Assembly: GCF_964340395.1 (NCBI RefSeq)
Contig: NC_135561.1
Span: 23,283,486 to 23,347,485, forward strand
Origin: Glandiceps talaboti
Lineage: Eukaryota; Hemichordata; Enteropneusta; Spengelidae
DNA length: 64,000 bases
Reading direction: 5' to 3'
Shown: positions 11,386-24,536 of the stretch, one piece after another
Position numbering within the stretch: position 1 is the first letter of the stretch
Layout: each line of letters opens with the position of its first letter
The notes under the pieces: generated by a model
Told to the model about the DNA's origin: nothing
The model's database searches: none
What the model saw: only the letters and a program-made list of their open reading frames with translations
Program-made: the position numbers and the translations under genes

Positions 11386-14300
11386 TTAATACGAGGAAAA
11401 CTAAGTTAGACCAGTTTATAGCTGGTAATCCCATTAGTTGGTACCGGGGAAAACCTAACTAGACCAGTGTATAGATGGAAATCCCATATAGTTAATACCA
11501 GGACCACTTAGTTAGACCAGTGTATAGCTGGAAATCCCATATAGTTAATACCAGGACCACTTAATTAGACCAGTGTATAGCTGGTAATCCCATTAATTAA
11601 TACCAGGACCACTTAGTTAGACCAGTGTATAGATGGAAATCCCATATAGTTAATACCAGGACCACTTAGTCAGACCAGTGTATAGATGGAAATCCCATAT
11701 AGTTAATACCAGGACCACTTAGTCAGACCAGTTTATAGCTGGTAATCCTATTAGTTAATACCAGGACCACTTAGTTAGACCAGTGTATAGATGGAAATCC
11801 CATTAGTCAATACCAGGACCACTTAGTTAGACCAGTGTATAGCTGGTAATCCCATTAATTAATACCATGGCCACTTAGTTAGACCAGTGTATAGATGGAA
11901 ATCCCATATAGTTAATACCAGGACCACTTAGCTAGAGCAGTGTATAGATGGTAATCCCATTAATTAATACCAGGACCACTTAGTTAGACCAGTGTATAGA
12001 TGGAAATCCCATTAGTCAATACCAGGACCACTTAGTTAGACCAGTTTATAGCTGGTAATCCCATATAGTTAATACCAGGACCACTTTGTTAGACCAGTGT
12101 ATAGCTGGAAATCCCATATAGTTAATACCAGGACCACTTAGTTAGACCAGTGTATAGATGGAAATCCCATATAGTTAATACCAGGACCACTTAGTTAGAC
12201 CAGTGTATAGATGGTAATCCCATTAATTAATACCAGGACCACTTAGTTAGACCAGTGTATAGATGGAAATCCCATTAGTCAATACCAGGACCACTTAGTT
12301 AGACCAGTTTATAGCTGGTAATCCCATATAGTTAATACCAGGACCACTTAGTTAGACCAGTGTATAGCTGGTAATCCCATATAGTTAATACCAGGACCAC
12401 TTAGTTAGACCAGTGTATAGATGGTAATCCCATTAGTTAATACCAGGACCACTTAGTTAGACCAGTGTATAGATGGAAATCCCATTAGTCAATACCAGGA
12501 CCACTTAGTTAGACCAGTGTATATCTGGTAATCCCATATAGTTAATACCAGGACCACTTAGTTAGACCAGTGAATAGATGGAAATCCCATATAGTTAATA
12601 CCAGGACCACTTAGTTAGACCAGTGTATAGATGGAAATCCCATATAGTTAATACCAGGACCACTTAGTTAGACCAGTGTATAGATGGAAATCCCATTAGT
12701 CAATACCAGGACCACTTAGTTAGACCAGTGTATAGCTGGAAATCCCATTAGTCAATACCAGGACCACTTAGTTAGACCAGTGAATAGATGGAAATCCCAT
12801 ATAGTTAATACCAGGACCACTTAGTTAGACCAGTGTATAGCTGGTAATCCCATTAATTAATACCAGGACCACTTAGTTAGACCAGTGTATAGATGGTAAT
12901 CCCATTAGTCAATACCAGGACCACTTAGTTAGACCAGTGTATAGCTGGAAATCCCATATAGTTAATACCAGGACCACTTAGTTAGACCAGTTTATAGCTG
13001 GTAATCCCATTAGTTAATACCAGGACCACTTAGTTAGACCAGTGTATAGCTGGTAATCCCATATAGTTAATACCAGGACCACTTAGTTAGACCAGTGTAT
13101 AGATGGTAATCCCATTAGTCAATACCAGGACCACTTAGTTAGACCAGTTTATAGCTGGTAATCCCATATAGTTAATACCAGGACCACTTAGTTAGACCAG
13201 TGTATAGCTGGTAATCCCATATAGTTAATACCAGGACCACTTAGTTAGACCAGTGTATAGATGGTAATCCCATTAGTTAATACCAGGACCACTTAGTTAG
13301 ACCAGTGTATAGATGGAAATCCCATTAGTCAATACCAGGACCACTTAGTTAGACCAGTGTATATCTGGTAATCCCATTAATTAATACCAGGGCCACTTAG
13401 TTAGACCAGTGTATAGCTGGTAATCCCATATAGTTAATACCAGGACCACTTAGTTAGACCAGTGTATAGATGGTAATCCCATTAGTTAATACCAGGACCA
13501 CTTAGTTAGACCAGTGTATAGATGGAAATCCCATTAGTCAATACCAGGACCACTTAGTTAGACCAGTGTATATCTGGTAATCCCATTAATTAATACCAGG
13601 GCCACTTAGTTAGACCAGTGTATAGATGGAAATCCCATATAGTTAATACCAGGACCACTTAGTTAGACCAGTGTATAGATGGAAATCCCATATAGTTAAT
13701 ACCAGGACCACTTAGTTAGACCAGTGTATAGATGGAAATCCCATATAGTTAATACCAGGACCACTTAGTTAGACCAGTGTATAGATGGAAATCCCATATA
13801 GTTAATACCAGGACCACTTAGTTAGACCAGTGAATAGATGGAAATCCCATATAGTTAATACCAGGACCACTTAGTTAGACCAGTGTATAGATGGAAATCC
13901 CATATAGTTAATACCAGGACCACTTAGTTAGACCAGTGTATAGATGGAAATCCCATATAGTTAATACCAGGACCACTTAGTTAGACCAGTGTATAGATGG
14001 AAATCCCATATAGTTAATACCAGGACCACTTAGTTAGACCAGTGAATAGATGGAAATCCTATTAATTAATACCAGGACCACTTAGTTAGACCAGTGTATA
14101 GCTGGTAATCCCATTAATTAATACCAGGACCACTTAGTTAGACCAGTGTATAGATGGTAATCCCATATAGTTAATACCAGGACCACTTTGTTAGACCAGT
14201 GTATAGCTGGAAATCCCATATAGTTAATACCAGGACCACTTAGTTAGACCAGTTTATAGCTGGTAATCCCATTAGTTAATACCAGGACCACTTAGTTAGA

Positions 14301-14932
14301 CCAGTGTATAGCTGGTAATCCCATATAGTTAATACCAGGACCACTTAGTTAGACCAGTGTATAGCTGGTAATCCCATTAGTTAATAACAGGACCACTAAC
14401 TTAGACCAGTGTATAGATGGAAATCACATATAGTTAATACCAGGTCCACTTAGTTAGACCAGTGAATAGATGGAAATCCCATTAGTTAATACCAGGACCA
14501 CTTAGTTAGACCAGTGTATAGCTGGTAATCCCATTAGTTAATACCAGGACCACTTAGTTAGACCAGTGTATAGCTGGAAATCCCATATAGTAAATACCAG
14601 GTCCACTTAGTTAGACCAGTGTATAGCTGGTAATCCCATATAGTTAATACCAGGACCACTTAGTTAGACCAGTGTATAGATGTTAATCCCATTAGTCAAT
14701 ACCAGGACCACTTAGTTAGACCAGTGTATAGATGGTAATCCCATTAATTAATACCAGGACCACTTAGTTAGACCAGTGTATAGATGGAAATCCCATATAG
14801 TTAATACCAGGACCACTTAGTTAGACCAGTGTATAGATGGAAATCCCATATAGTTAATACCAGGACCACTTAGTTAGACCAGTGTATAGATGGAAATCCC
14901 ATTAATTAATACTATAACCTGGAAACCTACCA
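11386..14932. repeat. 52/53-bp minisatellite, about 66 copies
   Basis: Units of 52 or 53 bp with core ACCACTTAGTTAGACCAGTG, differing by CATATAGTTAATACC versus CATTAGTCAATACC junctions and by AGATGGAAATCC versus AGCTGGTAATCC. Variant combinations recur as blocks; for example the rare GTGTATATCTGG variant appears near 12515, 13355 and 13565 (spacings of about 840 and 210 bp, close to 16 and 4 units). First and last units are degenerate. No sustained reading frame. Confidence 0.97.
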
Positions 14933-15209
14933 AACCCAGGTTATAGCTGGTTATCCCATTGTTAATACCAGTACAAGTAAACTAGACCATTGTATAGTAA
15001 AATATAGTATAGTGTAGTGTAGTGTAGTATAATCTTATGTATATCACATCTACAATATGTACATGACGTCACAATATTATTTGTGTACAATATGCACATG
15101 ACGTCACAATATTATTTGTATATCATACCTACAATATGTACCTAGTAAAGGTTTCTTAGTTATAATGGTATCAAGATTTCAATATGAAGTCAAAAACTCA
15201 AAAACAGAC

Positions 15210-15213
<4 letters not shown>
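14933..15213. other. array edge plus short duplication with two CRE palindromes
   Basis: After decayed 53-bp units and a TAGTG run, a ~35-bp segment is duplicated. Each copy carries TGACGTCA (15064-15071 and 15099-15106), the full CRE/ATF palindrome, followed by CAATATTATTTGT. No gene lies nearby, so regulatory meaning is unproven. Confidence 0.6.

Positions 15214-15286
<73 letters not shown>
15214..15286. repeat. (GA)n microsatellite
   Basis: About 36 GA units. The Arg-Glu repeat obtained by translating it is an artefact. Confidence 0.97.
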
Positions 15287-15290
<4 letters not shown>

Positions 15291-15926
15291 TAATGTAGGA
15301 TTGACAGAGCTACGCGCAAAGGAAGCCTTAGGTAATTGCATTTTATTCTACGATGTTAGCGCGGGTTGTGGCTTCATACATACAGTGGAAATCCGTCGAT
15401 TGAAAGTTAATTACTAATGAGATGATTGCATATAACCAAATTTAGAAGACAGTTAGATATGTTGATTTAAAATAGAGGCAGACAGAAGTCGATTTGTAGG
15501 AGGTCATATCAATTACTTGGCCACGCCCATCCTTGGCGATGTACGGGATTGTGTAGACTTATAGACAAGTGCATCATTGCGTGCACAGTTGCCAATTGAA
15601 TTGGTATAGCAACATCGTCAATGGCATTTTATGGCTTGTATCAGAACGGAACCAACATGTATTATTCCAATTATTTCCACCGGTTTTGGTAAGTTTCATA
15701 TTTGTATTTTTTACTCCAGCGTATACTTTTACAAACCCGCCATGTTTTTTCAACGATACCATACTCTATAGACTTCTCATCACATTGACTCGACAACTTC
15801 AGTTCAATTCAAGTCACAACTACATCTGGTTTGTTAGCAAAAGAAACCTACTGAAATCGAGGCTTTTCAATTTACAGACGATAAACCTGTAATCTAAGAT
15901 GCACACCTTGGTTTTCTATGCATCGA

Positions 15927-15928
<2 letters not shown>
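15287..15928. other. no gene seen
   Basis: Frames of up to about 105 codons occur on both strands here, overlap each other, and match nothing I recognise. Confidence 0.5.

Positions 15929-15970
<42 letters not shown>
15929..15970. repeat. (CA)n microsatellite
   Basis: About 21 uninterrupted CA units. Confidence 0.97.
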
Positions 15971-15972
<2 letters not shown>

Positions 15973-16119
15973 TACGTTTGCTATGATATTGTCATTTTAA
16001 CACGAACCCCCCTCCCCCCCGCATAAAGATGAAACAAATAGATGAAAGAGTCTGATCAGCTATTTCAGAGTAGTTGACATGGTGGATTGACTCTAAACAA
16101 TGTCGATACGTGACTATGT

Positions 16120-16196
16120 GCCATACCACGCCACATATACTTGGGACCATCAACGATGATACCACGCCACATACACCTGTAACAATCAAAGATGAT
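16120..16196. repeat. 36-bp tandem duplication
   Basis: Two imperfect copies beginning ATACCACGCCACATA and ending in AACGATGAT or AAAGATGAT. Confidence 0.7.
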
Positions 16197-16285
16197 CGTT
16201 CGACATATACACAATGCGACTGACGAAAGCATGGCTGATCGTTTATTTCAAAATACCGTGTTTTTTCATATTACAAACAAGATAG

Positions 16286-16286
<1 letters not shown>

Positions 16287-16320
<34 letters not shown>

Positions 16321-16375
16321 TACACACATACATACATACATACCAACATACAATACATACATACATACATACATA
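16287..16375. repeat. (CA)n / (CATA)n microsatellite
   Basis: A CA run followed by interrupted CATA units. Confidence 0.95.
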
Positions 16376-16411
16376 ATTTTAGCGTTTAACATTAAAATTG
16401 AGTGTCAATGT

Positions 16412-16425
16412 GTTGTCATGGCAAC
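16412..16425. promoter_or_regulatory. RFX/X-box-like palindrome
   Basis: GTTGTCATGGCAAC is close to the X-box consensus GTNRCC-N(0-3)-RGYAAC bound by RFX factors, with one off-consensus base in the left half. There is no adjacent gene, so function is unknown. Confidence 0.3.
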
Positions 16426-16578
16426 TTGCTACTCCAGTAGAGGAGTGACCTGACATTGCGTGCGACGATCCTTACCAGTGCATTGAGATTTCATCATAAA
16501 AAACAAAATAAGGATATAACTTTTTCAGTGTTGACATCCATCAGACTGTACGTGTTTACCCCCAACGATAGTTTGCAG

Positions 16579-16753
16579 TAATATATAGCCAAATCAACGT
16601 GTGTGTAATATATAGCCAAATCAACGTGTGTGTAATATATAGACAAATCAACGTGTGTGTAATATATAGCCAAATCAACGTGTGTGTAATATATAGACAA
16701 ATCAACGCGTGTGTAATATATAGACAAATCAACGTGTGTGTAATATATAGACA
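16579..16753. repeat. 27-bp minisatellite, about 6.5 copies
   Basis: The unit contains TAATATATAG and CAAATCAACGTGTGTG, with GCC/GAC and CGTG/CGCG variants. Because 27 is nine codons, the minus strand is open through it, giving a YYTHVDLSI-type repeat. Confidence 0.95.
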
Positions 16754-19700
16754 ATCTTTGAAATAGCTAGCTATAACATATGTTTAGCATGAAATCATTT
16801 ATGGTTTCCAGTAAAAAATACACTTCTGCCTAGGTGCGAAATTTGTTGAATTACTAGTGACATAGAGATTTGCCACAGTATTTGTATACCAAGTGTTTGC
16901 CATTGCTCACTAGTCATTGCTCACTAGTCATTGCAATACAATTGACTGTTTATATAAGTTTGTTGTAGAGTAGAGACATTGTACTGTGCCGTTGTACGAT
17001 AAGTCGTCGTTTGGCGTTGGACAAAATAATTTGGTAAAACAAAACAAATAGGCTCAATTGAATGAATAAATACATAAATATCATTCCTTTTAAGTTTCAA
17101 TCTCACACAGAAAAAAACCTTCCATAGGAATGGAAATAAAATTAGAACAGGGTATAAAACTGTGACATATATTAAAGGTGTACATACTTTGTTAGGGTAG
17201 AGATAGTGAATCTCATAGATTTGGAGATGTGTAACACAAGCTATAGTATCTAAACATCTCTTAGAAGTGAGCATGGGTCAAAACTAGTCTTTGTAGCCAT
17301 GGATATTTAGATGACTACCATGAAATTACGAGAGTAGCGTATTTTAGATGTTAGTAGTTAATGGTCGTGTTGACTGTACTAGCTGAGTAAGTAGTACCTT
17401 GACATATCATATCGTAGTAGATGTAACCTTGTCATTTCAGGGTCAGTTCTATATTAATGTCACAATTTTGGAAGGGTGTATGTGGGAAGGGATGTGGGGG
17501 AGGAGGGATACCTTCAAATATCAGGAATAACTTATCTAAATATCAGTTTGTACATAGACTATCGCTCTATTATGTCAATATTAATTAATACATTCATTTA
17601 AGAGAAGACTTTTGAAATACAGGAAATTGACAGAGAAGTTAAAACTAAATTTATAGGGTTTTACATTTTGAACATTCTGGTTACATTGTCACTGCAACCT
17701 ACTATGATAACCAAACTTCTGTATCTAACCTAACCATCTGACTTATAACTTATGACTTATAACTTAAACTAAACAATTCATTTCATAGTAACAAAGCCAT
17801 CTAATTCATAATAACCACTCTAACACCCACGTCGTACTAGATGTCGCGCATTACATGTATTTAATTATTTTGTGACAATCCGACTTGGTAGCTGAAACAC
17901 AACGTAGTCGGACCAGAGAGAAACCAATGAAACAACACAATGCCATCGCTAATTTCGCATGGTTTGTTAAGTGTATGACAGTCCCACGATATCCCATAAT
18001 TTGGTACGTTTTGACGTAACATGTTGCTAAAATATGTATATATCTAGAAAAGAGTTTGATTGTGGGAAATTGCGTTTGAAATGAAGACAGTGCCGATGAA
18101 CAGCCGTCCATTACTGGACAAGATTGGAAACTTGCCTAGCCCTTGGTAAGCTTCAATCAGTACTTCTAAATACACGTTTTAAATCTTATAATCACCATCA
18201 GGATGGCTGTGGCATCACAGTCTTGTCGATCACACCAAGTATACGTACATGAGTTGGCTCGTGAGTTGGCACGAGTAATTTTCCATCACTTCTCCATTAA
18301 ATTACATTGTCGTCATCCTTCAAAACAGAGTCAAGTATCTTTCTTAAAGAAATCATGACATTTGTGAAAATAGTATACATAGATCGGTCATTTCCAGTTT
18401 AACAATTACGGTGTTGTACATCTGTTTAAACTCATCGTCACTGGTTCACCAGTGATGCCATACTACTTGGTGACTGTACAACAACGTATACGGTGGTAGG
18501 CTAGTATTGTGATGAATGATACAGCGAAGACTGACAAAAGTAAAGAAACTTTGATCGTTGACTTCGATGATGAAATTCTTGACAAATGATAAATAGACAA
18601 GTGATAGCATATACCTTCAATGTTGCTGCATACATTCACTGATATACAGGATTAGCATGGTTGGCAAATGTGTACAAGCAAGGACTAACGCAGTGGGCAA
18701 CTGTATATAAGGACTAATATGGTGGACAACTGTATGTAAGGACTAACATGGTGGGCAACTGTATACCACAAAACCTAATGGTTATCACAATATATTAATC
18801 AGCCAAGTTTACATTTAAAAACTTTCTGTGTACATAGTATACAACTCTTGAATCTAGTTATCGTTTAGGTCTGGTATGTATGTAAGATGGTATTTACAAT
18901 ATGATTAAAATGACTTGACGACTATTTGTTGATCCATGATATGAATATAGTCCATCAGTTATTGGCTGGGTTCACTCTACGAGTGTCTGGGCAATTCATT
19001 TAGATGGCTTACTTGCTTGTTTTGTTGGAGTATGATCAAAGTGGTTGAGATGTTTAATATGTTGTAGACATAGACTGACAAGCGTACAACACACTGCCGT
19101 CAATGTCGACGATAAATTGGACACTTATCGTGAGAACTTTTGTCAGTGCAACGCTTTGGGTGCTGGCACGACCACAATTGGTCATCGGCCGTCGATAATT
19201 TAAAATCTAAAAGGACGCGCGGTTATTATGATGCTATGTGCTCTAATGCTAAAGAAAATAGAATTTATGAAATCTAAACAGGCTAATTAGTTAAGAGTCT
19301 TTTATTGTAGTATGTATATCCTCATTATTCTCACATCTAGCTCTTTAATTGGTCCATCTTTTCATTTCATGTCCAGGGATGTTTTTCGAAAAATTAAGTT
19401 AAAAGAGGAAAAGAGACGTCCGACAGAGTTGAACGTCATAGATTGAAACACTACACCGGTCTATATTGTCCCAATTTATCTATTTTTATGATTTTTCTTT
19501 GCAAACGTTATTGAGTGATCACTATCTCGCTATGACACAAAGACGAATAAACTTCTTATGTTCATTCATACACGGAGATATATACCATTTATGGATAACA
19601 ACAATAGTATTGGAAAGTCACCACTTTAAAAAAGACGAGATTTTCAAATATTGCAATTTCTGACCCGATCTCTGATAATATGACACTCTACATTGGCCTA

Positions 19701-20142
19701 CTTTGTTCTCATTGTCTACAGACCGTTCTAACATTCCTTTATGATAATTATCACACCTGTGTCGAACCTTTTACCTGAAATGTGAAGCTAACTCAAATAT
19801 CAAAGACTTACATATTAATTAAATTCTAAAACATGAACCTTTTGGTACATCGCATATCATCATATCAAATTGTGTTTTTCATATGTTGATGTTTACACGT
19901 TACGTGTTATTATCCATACTTTGACGTTAACAGTCGACCCCCAATTCAGACTTTTACCGACAGTGTCTATGTGTTTATTTAAAATCTATTGTACGCAGTT
20001 TCGGTAGTACATATTCGTTTTGTAACTGTATTGTTTAACGTCAAGCACAAATTCATAAATAAAGCAAAAACAAACGTGTACGTGACTCATACCATTATTC
20101 ACTTGAAAATCATATGGTGTCGTCATGTACTGGAGTCATGTG
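16754..20142. other. no gene seen; largest single-copy-looking stretch
   Basis: About 3.4 kb without recognisable coding sequence on either strand; open frames stay under about 120 codons. A ~27-bp motif containing AAGGACTAA and CAACTGTAT is repeated about three times near 18680-18770. If a host gene's intron or an intergenic region is represented anywhere in the window, this is a good candidate. Confidence 0.5.
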
Positions 20143-20280
20143 GTAGTACATTGCAGTGCTGGTAGTACATCGCAGTGCTGGTAGTACATTGCAGTGCTGG
20201 TAGTACATCGTAGTTCTGGTAGTACATCGTAGTGCTGGTAGTACATCGTAGTTCTGGTAGTACATCGCAGTGCTGGTATT
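20143..20280. repeat. 19-bp minisatellite, about 7 copies
   Basis: Unit GTAGTACATCGCAGTGCTG with CGCAG/TGCAG/CGTAG and GTGCTG/GTTCTG variants, consistent with some CpG loss. Confidence 0.93.
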
Positions 20281-21149
<869 letters not shown>

Positions 21150-23030
21150 TTAAACATAACATACCTTTGGATATCTGTAATTTTCCATTTTTCTAATACA
21201 TTCAACTAATATGAAATCAATATCTTAAAATAAAAACAACATGGCGTGTGTCTAACTCATTCACCAAGATTTACTTGAGTAGTAATGATGTTACTGTAAA
21301 ATTCTAGAAAACTTTAACCATACACACCCAATACTATCTGAATATTCCTACTTTTTGACCTCCATAGTAAATTATTTGTATAATAGTTGCATCATAAATC
21401 TTGGCTGCATTTTCAACGGACATTCAATACAGCCTCATAATGGTAGTTAACTACTTAATCACTGCTTAATAATATTTCCAACCCTTTAACTGCTTTAGAA
21501 CTGCTTAATAATATTTCCAACCCTTTAACTGCTTTAGAACTGCTTCATACTGTTTTCCTAGTTAACAAAAATAGTCTTGAAAACGAAAACGTTAAATAAC
21601 CATCTTTTTGAAATTCAATGATCTTTTGAATTTCAAATGTTAATTTCCACTTTCTACTGATTACAAACTTTTAATGCAACATCTCCATCTTCATAAATGC
21701 CAGCTGCCATGTACATGTATGTGTGATAGCTCATTACTAAACCAAGAATAAAAGTGGTTCGACGTGCAACTTAAGCTTGTAATCTCGTTCCAACAATACA
21801 GTCAAATAATTGGTGAGATTTTCTCTACATTACACACATTGATCTTAACATTTCACAAATATTGCCGTGAAACCAATATGAAATCAATCGGCTTAACACG
21901 ATCGATAGCTTTGGAAAAGTCAATAAATAATCACGCCCCTCCCCTCCCCCTTATAGTTAAATACGTTAGTACCAAACAATGCAAACAAAGTATGTAACCT
22001 ATTCTGAAACCAGTTTGTGTTACGTCTCATCAAAATTCAAAATCTTCGTCAGAGATTCCGAGATACTGTCCACTTCGTATTAATCAAAACCGCTGTAAAA
22101 TTGAGAACACATAAAAAACAAGTTCCATCCTGGTTTCAAATTCAAACACCTTGGACGTGTAAAGCCGTAAATTATAGTAATAATCTTATCGCTATTTCTA
22201 GTGTGTCACATTGACTCCATCAGCTGTATACACTGTGTACATGAATCCAAGACTTTCCTATTAAAAGCTATATTCACTGAATTCGATTCGAATTGAAACA
22301 GGTTCAGAATTTAGATGGAGACAAGCTAATAGATGCCGTTGATTTGATCCTCCTTTACAGACCTCATATATATGGCTTTGAAAACTCCATATAATAGCAA
22401 GAATCTGCAGTATATTCAACTGAATACATTCCACTCTAGAGTGAGATACAGACCTTAACACTGTGTATCTGTTCTTACATATTTGCCTCGTTTTAGCCAT
22501 TCATAGCGACTATTTATTTATGAGTGAAAAACAACCAGTTGGTCTACTTAAGTACAGACATTGATGGTTCCAAGAATCAAAAGGGGAGTTAGGATCCCGT
22601 TCTAAAAGTAACAAATTTACATTGTACTGTCCTATAGATGTGTTAAGACGGAGAACTAGAAATTCAACGTTTGGCATGTATATGTCTGAAAGTAGCACAG
22701 ATTGTTCTCATTATATTATAGTAGCGAATTACTTATACATTTCTAAGGTTAATGTAATGAATAGAAGGTATTATTAATCAACATGATATCGGGTTGGGTT
22801 CGACATAAAAAGGTACTTTTACCAAAAAATTGTCATTTCATGAAAGAATTCAACACGACATGATGGAATCAAATATACACGACTGTTTCATAATCAATGT
22901 TTCACCTTATGTTGTGCTTGGAAGCCAAAATGGTAAAGTTGCATAATCCCCTCTAGGTAGATTAAGAAATAAGTAAATAATAAATCTCAATTGTTCTACT
23001 CTTCAATGTGAAATATATATACTTTGCGTT
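21150..23030. other. no gene seen; one 39-bp duplication
   Basis: A 39-bp segment starting ACTGCTTAATAATATTTCCA is exactly duplicated at 21461-21499 and 21500-21538, with a third partial start after it. No recognisable gene. Short frames on both strands overlap and look random. Confidence 0.55.
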
Positions 23031-23583
23031 TCTGACACTACATGCTACGGACATTACATGTTATGGACATTACGTGTTACGGACACTACATTTTATGGAC
23101 ATTACGTGTTACAGACACTACATTTTATGGACGTTATGTGTTACAGACACTACATTTTTGGACATTACATGTTACGGACACTACATTTATGGACATTACA
23201 TGTTATGGACACTACATTTATGGACATTACATGTTACGGACACTACATTTTATGGACATTACGTGTTACAGACACTACATTTTATGGACATTACATGTTA
23301 CAGACACTACATTTTATGGACATAACGTGTTACAGACACTACATTTTATGGACATTACATGTTACGGATACTACATTTTATGGACATTACATGCTACTGA
23401 CACTACATTTTATGGACATTACGTGTTACGGACACTACATTTTAAGGACACTACATGTTACGGACATTACATTTTATGGACATTACGTTTTTTGGACACT
23501 ACATCTTATGGACATTACGTGCTATGGACACTACATTTTATGGACATTACGTGTTACGGACACTACATTTTATGGACATTATA
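23031..23583. repeat. 16/32-bp minisatellite, about 34 half-units
   Basis: Two related 16-bp half-units alternate, ACTACATTTTATGGAC and ATTACGTGTTACGGAC, with variants (ATG for ACG, CAG for CGG). The 32-bp dimer leaves three frames open on the plus strand, producing Tyr/Thr/Leu/His-rich translations of up to ~180 residues in overlapping frames. I judge these artefactual. Confidence 0.95.
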
Positions 23584-24282
23584 AATCACCATATCTCATC
23601 AGAGTATAAGGAACTCATACTAGATTGCAGTTGCCATTACACATATTAGGTATGGACACCGATGAAAGTTTTTTAACATACGATGCTTCATTTATTATGC
23701 ATAGTAATGCTAACACTACGAACACTGCTATTTTTGTGTGACATGCGGGACTGACTTTTAGGACCACAATGTTCTCCTGATTCCAAACTGCTTTAATGTA
23801 TTAATGTATAAAAAGTAAAATAAATAGTAAAACCAATAACGATAGGCCTACCAACGTCTAATTATAGAAGTAGACACATAACTGGTATCCATTATGGAGC
23901 TATATATGACGGCAGAAATGATTAAATCTACATGATTTATACCCATGTATCTTGAGTACAGCAACATTAATGTTCAAAAAGTGCAGTTTGTGGACCTATC
24001 CTTGTGGTATGAACAGATATTCTGGTATATTGACGAGGTTGAAATGTCCATGTTTTGTAGAAATAGCTATAATAACAAAGGAGAAGCTAAATAACATTTC
24101 ATAGTTTTCTTTGAGTTGGTGAAATCTTGCCATAATAAGGCCTGATAAAAAAGGTGTGGTTCCGATTACGCTCAATCTTAGAATAGGTGGGGTTGGTAGA
24201 TTTTTTATTTTATTTTATTATATTTTTTTTCTATATGAGCGTCTAGTTCACGTTTTCCATTGTTTTCAGGAAAACATATTCT
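23584..24282. other. no gene seen
   Basis: AT-rich sequence with no recognisable features. Confidence 0.5.
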
Positions 24283-24370
24283 AAATGGTACAAGTTGAGT
24301 TTATTGGGAGGAGGGTATAAATTGAGTTTATTGGGAGGAAGGTATAAGTTGAGTTTATTAGGTAGGAAGG
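24283..24370. repeat. 27-bp repeat, three copies
   Basis: GTTGAGTTTATTGGGAGGA-type units in tandem, ending in a G run near 24371. Confidence 0.85.
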
Positions 24371-24536
24371 AGGGGGGGGGGGTTCTGTAAATTGAAAGAT
24401 ATCTCACGTATAAACCAACCTTAAAGGACATACAATGATTTCGTCATCTCAGTTAACATAATATAGTACCATGTTTTTTTGTTTGTTTTTTTAAATAACG
24501 GTTGAGAATTCTTTAGGAATGTTTTCTACATTGCTG

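Noticed and set aside
15184-15417. Arg-Glu dipeptide repeat frame
   Set aside because: It is a GA microsatellite with random flanks.
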